From assembly GCF_000190375.1 (NCBI RefSeq), contig NZ_AEWG01000049.1, positions 1-37,363 of the forward strand: a stretch of DNA of 37,363 bases. Direction: 5' to 3'. A program made the translations under genes and the position numbers. The notes below the pieces were generated by a model. The model saw nothing but the letters and a program-made list of their open reading frames with translations. It did not search any database and was not told the origin of the DNA. This DNA is from Rubrivivax benzoatilyticus JA2 = ATCC BAA-35. GTDB lineage: Bacteria; Pseudomonadota; Gammaproteobacteria; Burkholderiales; Burkholderiaceae_C. Below are positions 32,336 to 37,363 of the stretch, in pieces. Within the stretch, counting starts at the first letter, position 1. Every line of letters starts with the position of its first letter.

Positions 32336-33432
32336 GAGACGGGGAGGATCGGGAGGGTCGGGGTGCCGTCGGCCAGCCGCGTCGCGGTGTCGAACACGCG
32401 CTGCACTTCCAGCGAGCGCATGCAGTCGAAGCGGCCGGCGCAGCTCGGGCGGCGGCGGCAGGGCGAACACGGCAGCGCGTCGTAGAGCACGACGGTGCGC
32501 GGCGTGGCCGCGTCGAGATAGGGCCGGGTCGAGCCGAACAGCGCGACGGTCGGCACGTCCAGCGCCGTGCCCATGTGCGTCAGGCCGGTGTCGACGCCGA
32601 CCAGCAGCGCGGCCTCGGCCAGCGCGGCGACGGTCTCGTCGAGCTTGAGCCGGCCGGCGAGGTTGGCCGCCGCCGGCGCCAGTGCGGCGATGCGCGCCGC
32701 GGCGTCCACGTCGCCCGGGCCGCCGACGATCACCGGCTGCAGGCCGCGCGCCGCGAAGGCCTGGGCCAGCTCGGCCCAGCGGTCCTCGAACCAGTGCTTC
32801 TGCGGCCGCGTCGTGAACGGGCACAGCGCGACCCAGCGGCCGGCGACGCCGGCCTCGGCGAGCGCGGCGCGCGCGCGTTCGCGCGGGGCCGCGCCGACGG
32901 CGAGGTCCAGGCGGAAGTCGGACTCGGCAGCGCCGAGCGCGACGCCGAGCGCCCGGTACTCGCTGCCGATGCGGCGGTCGGCGCCGGCGGGTGGCGACAC
33001 GCGGTGGTGCATCAGGTGCTGGCTGCCTTCGTGCGAACGCAGCCCGACACGCTGCGGCGCGCCGGTCAGCCAGGCGCAGAAGCCGCTCTTGAGCAGGCCC
33101 TGGGCGTCGAGCACGAGGTCGTAGCGCTCGGCACGCAGCCGGCGGCGCAGGGCCAGCACCTCGCCGGCCAGCGCGCCCAGGCGGCGCTCGCGCCAGAGCT
33201 GCTGCAGCACGGCGCGCGGCATCGTCTTGACGCCGTCCAGGCGCGGGTTGTGCGCCAGCAGCGGCGCCGCCGGCGGCTCGACGAGCCAGTGGATCGTCGC
33301 GTCGGGCCAGCGTGCACGCAGCGAACGGATCAGGCCCGAGGCCATGACGACGTCGCCGATCGCGCTCAGGCGCACGATCAGGATGCGCGGCGGGCGGCCG
33401 GCGGGCAGCTTCAGCGGCAGCAGCCGGCTCAT
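32332..33432 (-). CDS. LPS heptosyltransferase family protein (GT9)
   Basis: A 366-residue ADP-heptose:LPS heptosyltransferase-type enzyme of family GT9. RILIVRLSAIGDVVMASGLI opens the N-terminal domain; LVLDAQGLLKSGFCAWLTGA, CPFTTRPQKHWFEDRWAEL and the donor site LLVGVDTGLTHMGTALDVPT are the usual GT9 blocks. A cysteine-rich CSPCRRRPSC...DCM segment near the end is seen in many GT9 proteins. It resembles heptosyltransferase I (WaaC) somewhat more than WaaF by its start, but I cannot settle which. The ADP-heptose donor is made by the operon at 26.4-29.2 kb. Confidence 0.9.
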   Translation of the reverse strand: MSRLLPLKLPAGRPPRILIVRLSAIGDVVMASGLIRSLRARWPDATIHWLVEPPAAPLLAHNPRLDGVKTMPRAVLQQLWRERRLGALAGEVLALRRRLRAERYDLVLDAQGLLKSGFCAWLTGAPQRVGLRSHEGSQHLMHHRVSPPAGADRRIGSEYRALGVALGAAESDFRLDLAVGAAPRERARAALAEAGVAGRWVALCPFTTRPQKHWFEDRWAELAQAFAARGLQPVIVGGPGDVDAAARIAALAPAAANLAGRLKLDETVAALAEAALLVGVDTGLTHMGTALDVPTVALFGSTRPYLDAATPRTVVLYDALPCSPCRRRPSCAGRFDCMRSLEVQRVFDTATRLADGTPTLPILPVS

Positions 33433-34481
33433 GCTCGCTCTCCTCGGACGGCACGGTAGACCGCGATCGTGCGCTCGGCCATCTTCTCCAGGGTCATCGC
33501 GTCCTCGTAGCGGCTGCGGCCGCGGCGGCCCATCGCCGCGGCATCCGTGGGCGTGGCGGCGAGCGCCGCGAGCGCATCGGCCAGCGCCGATGGGTCCTCG
33601 GCCTGCACCAGCCGTCCGTTGTCTCCGTCGTGCACGATCTCGGGCACGCCGCCGACCGCCGCGGCGACCACCGGCAGGCCGGCGGCCATCGCCTCGACGA
33701 TGGCCAGCGACAGCGCCTCGCGGCGCGAAGGCAGCACGAAAGCATCGAAGGCCGCCAGCAGGTCGGGTGCGTCGCCGCGGTAGCCGGCGAAGTGCAGCCG
33801 TGGGTCGCCCGCCGCCTGTGCCTGCACCTGGCGGCCGAACTCGGTCGAGGGGTCGCCGATCATCACCAGGTGCAGCTGCGGAGGCAGTCGGCGGAAGGCC
33901 TCGACCAGCAGGTCCTGGCCCTTGTCGCGGACGAAGCGGCCGACGTGTACGGCAGCGAAGGCGTCTTCCGGCACGCCGAGCTCGCGTCGCAGCGCCGCAC
34001 GATCGGGCCGCCGCACGTCGGGCACGCCGTGATGCACCACCGACACCGCGTCAGCGGCGTGGCCGCCGGAGACGACGTTGTCGCGTACCGCGGCGGAGAC
34101 CGCGATCACGTGCCGGCAACCGCCCATGTGCTTGCGCGCCGTGGTCGCGTGCGCGGTGCAGACGGCGACGCAGCCGCGGTGGCCGTGCTGCGCGCGCGCC
34201 GCGTAGGCCGCGCCGCGGATCAGGTGGCCGTGCACGATGTCCGGCGCCAGCCGCGCCACCAGCCGCCGCAGCCGCCAGTGAGAGACGAGGTCGTAGAGCC
34301 CGTGCATCGCGACGTGGTGCGCGGGGATGCCGGCCTCGGCGCAGGCGCGGCCGATCCAGGAATCCAGCGGCCCGGCGAACTCGACTTCGTGGCCGGCGGC
34401 GCGCTGGGCGCGCATCAGCATCAGGCAGTGGTTCTCGGCGCCGCCGTAACCGTGGCTGTGCAGGACGTGCAGGATGCGCAT
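33429..34481 (-). CDS. Glycosyltransferase family 4
   Basis: A 350-residue GT-B glycosyltransferase. It opens with RILHVLHSHGYGGAENHCLM (Gly-Gly-Ala-Glu loop), has HGHLIRGAAYAARAQHG in the acceptor domain, and a donor domain with AVHVGRFVRDKGQDLLVEAF, PSRREALSLAIVEAMAAGLP (EX7E) and VGGVPEIVHDGDNG. It belongs with LPS or exopolysaccharide transferases; the specificity is unknown. The ATG at 34481 lies 11 bases after the deacetylase stop, the only loose joint in the operon apart from lapB-msbA. Its stop overlaps the heptosyltransferase start (ATGA). Confidence 0.91.
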   Translation of the reverse strand: MRILHVLHSHGYGGAENHCLMLMRAQRAAGHEVEFAGPLDSWIGRACAEAGIPAHHVAMHGLYDLVSHWRLRRLVARLAPDIVHGHLIRGAAYAARAQHGHRGCVAVCTAHATTARKHMGGCRHVIAVSAAVRDNVVSGGHAADAVSVVHHGVPDVRRPDRAALRRELGVPEDAFAAVHVGRFVRDKGQDLLVEAFRRLPPQLHLVMIGDPSTEFGRQVQAQAAGDPRLHFAGYRGDAPDLLAAFDAFVLPSRREALSLAIVEAMAAGLPVVAAAVGGVPEIVHDGDNGRLVQAEDPSALADALAALAATPTDAAAMGRRGRSRYEDAMTLEKMAERTIAVYRAVRGERA

Positions 34482-34492
34482 CGGGGCGGTGT

Positions 34493-35236
34493 TCAGTCGT
34501 GCTTGAAGTGCAGCTTCCAGGCGAAACCGAGCAGGTTGTCGCCCCAGGAAATCGCCTTGCGCGGAATGTCGAACGGCGAACGTGCGCCGTTGGCCTTGCC
34601 GCGGATGCAGGTCAGGCCGGTGCGGTAGCCGGCCTCGCGCACGTAGTCGCGTGCGCGTTCGTCGTAGTCGCCGTAGGGATAGCAGAAGTCGGTGACCGCC
34701 TCGCCGAGCAGGTCCTCGAGCGCGGCCTTGCTGTCGAAGATCTCGGCGCGCATCTGCTCGGGGGCCAGGCGCGACAGGCGCGGGTGCGTCAGCGAGTGCG
34801 AGCCGAAATGCACGCCTTCGCGGCGCAGGCGGCGCAGCGTCGGCGCGTCCATCAGCGGCGGCTGCTCGGCAAAGCCCTGCAGCCACTCCGACTTGCGCCC
34901 GACCAGCGAGGTGACGATGAACACCGTCGCCGGCATGCCCTGCGCCTGCAGCGCCGGCCAGGCGTGGTCGGCGAAGTTCTGGTAGCCGTCGTCGACGGTC
35001 AGCACGACGCCGCGCCGCGGCAGCGCGGCGCCCTCGAACAGCGCTTGCCGCGCGGATTCCAGCGACATCACGTCGAAGCCCATGCGGCGCAGATAGGCCA
35101 GTTGCGAACCGAAGCGCGCGCTGTCGCAGAACTGCGCGCGATGCGCCTTCGGTCGGGCGAAGTGGCCGAACTGGTGGTACATCAGAACCGACAGCGGCGG
35201 CTCGGCCGGCGGCGTCTTCAGCGGGGCCGTGTTCAT
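34493..35236 (-). CDS. Polysaccharide deacetylase (NodB/CE4)
   Basis: A 247-residue carbohydrate esterase family 4 protein that removes N- or O-acetyl groups from a glycan. The NodB motifs are VLTVDDGYQNF (Asp82, Asp83) and HSLTHPRLSRL (His147, His151), giving the metal triad Asp-His-His; the later CYPYGDYDER is motif 3. No signal peptide is visible, so it probably works in the cytoplasm or at the inner membrane, on a lipid-linked or LPS sugar during assembly. ISWGDNLLGFAWKLHFK closes it. Its ATG overlaps the msbA stop. Confidence 0.9.
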   Translation of the reverse strand: MNTAPLKTPPAEPPLSVLMYHQFGHFARPKAHRAQFCDSARFGSQLAYLRRMGFDVMSLESARQALFEGAALPRRGVVLTVDDGYQNFADHAWPALQAQGMPATVFIVTSLVGRKSEWLQGFAEQPPLMDAPTLRRLRREGVHFGSHSLTHPRLSRLAPEQMRAEIFDSKAALEDLLGEAVTDFCYPYGDYDERARDYVREAGYRTGLTCIRGKANGARSPFDIPRKAISWGDNLLGFAWKLHFKHD

Positions 35237-36987
35237 TCGGAGATCTCGCTCTGGCGGTGCTGCATCAGGTGCAGCTTGTGGTACAGCCCGCCGCGGGCGA
35301 GCAGTTCGTCATGCGTGCCGACTTCGGCGACGCGGCCCTGGTCCATCACGATCACGCGGTCGGCGTTGGCGATCGTCGACAGCCGGTGCGCGATCGTCAC
35401 CGTCGTGCGGCCGCGCTTGAGGTTGTCGATCGCCTGCTGGACGATGCGTTCGCTCTCGGTGTCCAGCGCCGAGGTGGCTTCGTCGAGCAGCAGGATCGGC
35501 GCGTCCTTCAGCAGCGCGCGTGCGATCGACAGGCGCTGGCGCTGGCCGCCGGACAGGCGGGCTCCGTTCTCGCCGATCTGGGTGTCCAGGCCCTGCGGCA
35601 GCTCGCGGATGAATTCCATCGCGTGCGCGGTCTCGGCGGCGCGTTCGATGTCCTCGCGGGTCGGCTCGCCGGGCGCGCCGTAGGCGATGTTGGCGGCGAT
35701 CGTGTCGTTGAACAGCACGACGTGCTGCGTCACCAGCGCGATGTTGGCGCGCAGGTCTGCCAGCCGCACCTCGCGGGTGTCCACGCCGTCGAGCAGGATG
35801 TGGCCGCCGTCGGGCGCATAGAAGCGCGGGATCAGCGACATCAGCGTCGACTTGCCGCTGCCCGACGCGCCGACCAGCGCGACGGACTCCCCGGCGGCGA
35901 TCTCCATCGTCACGCGGTCGATCGCGTTGCCTTCGGTGTTCGGGTAGCGGAAGACCACGTCCTCGAAGCGCAGGTGCCCGCTGACGCGGCCCAGCGTGCG
36001 CGTGCCCTCGTCGCGCTCGGGTTCGGCGTCGAGGATCTCGAACAGCGAGGCTGCCGCCGCGAGGCCGCGCTGCAGCGTCTCGTTGACGTTGGACAGCCGC
36101 TTCAGCGGCCCCAGCAGCAGCGCCATCGCGCCGAAGAACGAGACGAAGCCGCCGACCGTCAGGTTGTTGCTCTGCGAGGCCAGCGTCGCGTAGTAGATGA
36201 TCCCGGCCAGCGCCAGCGAGGCGATCAGCTGCACCAGCGGGCCGTTGGCCGCCGAGGTGCGCACCGACTTCATCGTGTAGCGGCGCAGCAGGCCGGCGAC
36301 CTGCGCGAATCGCCGCTGCTCGTAGTCCTGACCGCCGAAGACCTTGATCTCGCGCTGGGCGCCCAGCACTTCGTCGGCGACGTGCGACAGCGCCCCCACC
36401 GAGTCCTGCTGCGCGTGGCTGTAGCGGCGCAGCCGGCGGCCGACCGAACGGATGACCCACCCGATCGCCGGCAGCACGGTGAAGAACAGCAGCGACAGCT
36501 TCCAGTTCAGCCACAGCATGTAGCCGAGCAGGCCGACGACGGTCAGCGAGTCCTTGACGATCGTGATCAGCGAGATCGTGATGATCGGGCTGACCTGCTG
36601 CGCGTTGTGCGTCAGGCGCGACATCAGCACGGCCGAGGGCTGGCGGTCGAAGAAGGCCAGCGGCAGGGTCAGCAGGCGGGCGAAGACCGCGTTGCGCAGA
36701 TCGAGCACGACATGCGTGGCGACGCTGTTGAGCGCCACCGTGTGGGCATAGTCGGACAGGCCGCGCACCGCGAACAGCGCGACCAGCGCCAGCGGCATCA
36801 CGTGCGCGAGCTTCGGGTCCTTCTCGACGAAGCTGCCGTCGATCAGCTGCTTCAACAGCGCCGGGACCGAAGCCTCGGCGGCGGCGTTGACGACCATCGC
36901 CAGCACGCCGAGCACGAAGACCTTCGTGTAGGGCCGGACGTACTGCAGCAGCCGCCGGTACAGCGCGAACGAGTTGTCTTGGTTCAT
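35233..36987 (-). CDS. msbA: Lipid A/LPS flippase MsbA
   Basis: An ABC half-transporter of 584 residues that flips lipid A-core across the inner membrane. The six-helix exporter domain is in residues 1-320; the ATPase domain has Walker A GASGSGKST (373-381), signature LSGGQRQ (478-484), Walker B LLLDEATSALD (499-509) and the H-loop IAHRLS. It begins MNQDNSFALYRRLLQYVRPY, as MsbA of Burkholderiales does. It is four bases behind lapB and its stop overlaps the deacetylase start. The LPS transferase neighbours support MsbA over a drug exporter. Confidence 0.93.
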   Translation of the reverse strand: MNQDNSFALYRRLLQYVRPYTKVFVLGVLAMVVNAAAEASVPALLKQLIDGSFVEKDPKLAHVMPLALVALFAVRGLSDYAHTVALNSVATHVVLDLRNAVFARLLTLPLAFFDRQPSAVLMSRLTHNAQQVSPIITISLITIVKDSLTVVGLLGYMLWLNWKLSLLFFTVLPAIGWVIRSVGRRLRRYSHAQQDSVGALSHVADEVLGAQREIKVFGGQDYEQRRFAQVAGLLRRYTMKSVRTSAANGPLVQLIASLALAGIIYYATLASQSNNLTVGGFVSFFGAMALLLGPLKRLSNVNETLQRGLAAAASLFEILDAEPERDEGTRTLGRVSGHLRFEDVVFRYPNTEGNAIDRVTMEIAAGESVALVGASGSGKSTLMSLIPRFYAPDGGHILLDGVDTREVRLADLRANIALVTQHVVLFNDTIAANIAYGAPGEPTREDIERAAETAHAMEFIRELPQGLDTQIGENGARLSGGQRQRLSIARALLKDAPILLLDEATSALDTESERIVQQAIDNLKRGRTTVTIAHRLSTIANADRVIVMDQGRVAEVGTHDELLARGGLYHKLHLMQHRQSEISE

Positions 36988-36991
36988 GGGC

Positions 36992-37363
36992 TCAGCTTTC
37001 GTCGACCCGCCGCGGCGGGTAGCTGTCCCAGCTGAGGCAGCCCGGGCACTGCCAGAAGTACTGGTGGGCCTCGAAGCCGCAGGCCGCGCAGCGGTAGCGG
37101 TGCAGCGGGCGCGCGGCGCGCGCCAGCGCCTGCTCGACGAGCTCCAGCGCCGCCGGGTCGCCGGCCGCTGGCTGGGGCGGCGTGGCGAGCAGCGCATGCG
37201 CCGCGGTCAGGCTCGGCTGCTGGCGCAGGCTGTCGGCCAGGCGGCGCGGCTGGCTCGCCGGGTCGAGCCGGCCCAGCGCCTGCAGCACGTCCAGGCTGGG
37301 GCTGCGCTCGAGCGCCTTGGCGAGCTGGTCGCGCACGTGCTCGAGCCGGCCGCAGGCCTCGCC
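36992..37363 (-). CDS. lapB: LPS assembly protein LapB, C-terminal part (partial)
   Basis: LapB (YciM) adjusts LPS synthesis by guiding LpxC to FtsH. Only the C-terminal 123 residues are in the window; the frame is open to the window edge. The end contains the rubredoxin-like zinc domain with YRCAACGFEAHQYFWQCPGC (two Cys pairs) after the last TPR helices (SLTAAHALLATPPQP region). The GTG at 37336 is internal. It leads the minus-strand operon and stands four bases before msbA, a setting that links LPS output control to LPS transport. Confidence 0.9.
   Translation of the reverse strand, partial: GEACGRLEHVRDQLAKALERSPSLDVLQALGRLDPASQPRRLADSLRQQPSLTAAHALLATPPQPAAGDPAALELVEQALARAARPLHRYRCAACGFEAHQYFWQCPGCLSWDSYPPRRVDES

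Overview
The window is chromosomal DNA from a very GC-rich proteobacterium. Gene content and order (rpsP-rimM-trmD-rplS followed by a Nudix CoA hydrolase, a CobD-like protein, rsgA, an M48 peptidase and orn; a pirin gene with a divergent LysR regulator; separate rfaE1 and rfaE2) suggest a betaproteobacterium of the order Burkholderiales, probably near Rubrivivax/Leptothrix. The genus is inference. No rRNA, tRNA, CRISPR array or intact mobile element was seen.

Layout. 1-2.6 kb: 3' part of folK, a small DUF486 membrane protein, and a phosphate transport pair (DUF47 regulator and PiT permease). 2.6-10 kb: housekeeping genes, namely a GNAT acetyltransferase, the ribosomal operon rpsP-rimM-trmD-rplS closed by a clear terminator, a Nudix hydrolase, a CobD/CbiB-like membrane protein, rsgA with an M48 protease, and orn. 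10-17.6 kb: a DUF2087 protein, an rhlE-type helicase with a structured leader, gluQ with an FKBP isomerase, a LysR/pirin divergent pair, a DUF599 membrane protein, a probable argE remnant and a PLP dehydratase. 17.6-26.2 kb: an alpha/beta hydrolase; a three-gene surface-polysaccharide island (GT25 glycosyltransferase, a PP-loop protein with a QueC-like zinc site, a pyruvyltransferase-like protein); dnaE; a secreted Arg/Asp-repeat protein; a ComEA-like protein.

26.4-29.2 kb is the ADP-heptose operon gmhA-rfaE1-rfaE2-gmhB. Its most unusual property is that each of its three gene junctions holds a copy of the same ~71-bp palindromic repeat. Each copy starts exactly at the ATGA stop/start overlap of the upstream gene. 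Two copies are translated as N-terminal extensions of RfaE1 and GmhB. The third has lost one base and encodes a 24-codon micro-ORF coupled by ATGA overlaps at both ends. This is the strongest candidate here for something undescribed.

29.2-37.4 kb: a degraded IS481-type transposase tail, then a long minus-strand operon transcribed lapB-msbA-polysaccharide deacetylase-GT4-heptosyltransferase-GT4-sialyltransferase-like-GT-A, with five of its seven junctions overlapping by ATGA. Together with the heptose operon it looks like a lipopolysaccharide core/outer-core assembly locus: heptose precursor supply, sugar transfer, flipping by MsbA, and control of LPS synthesis by LapB.
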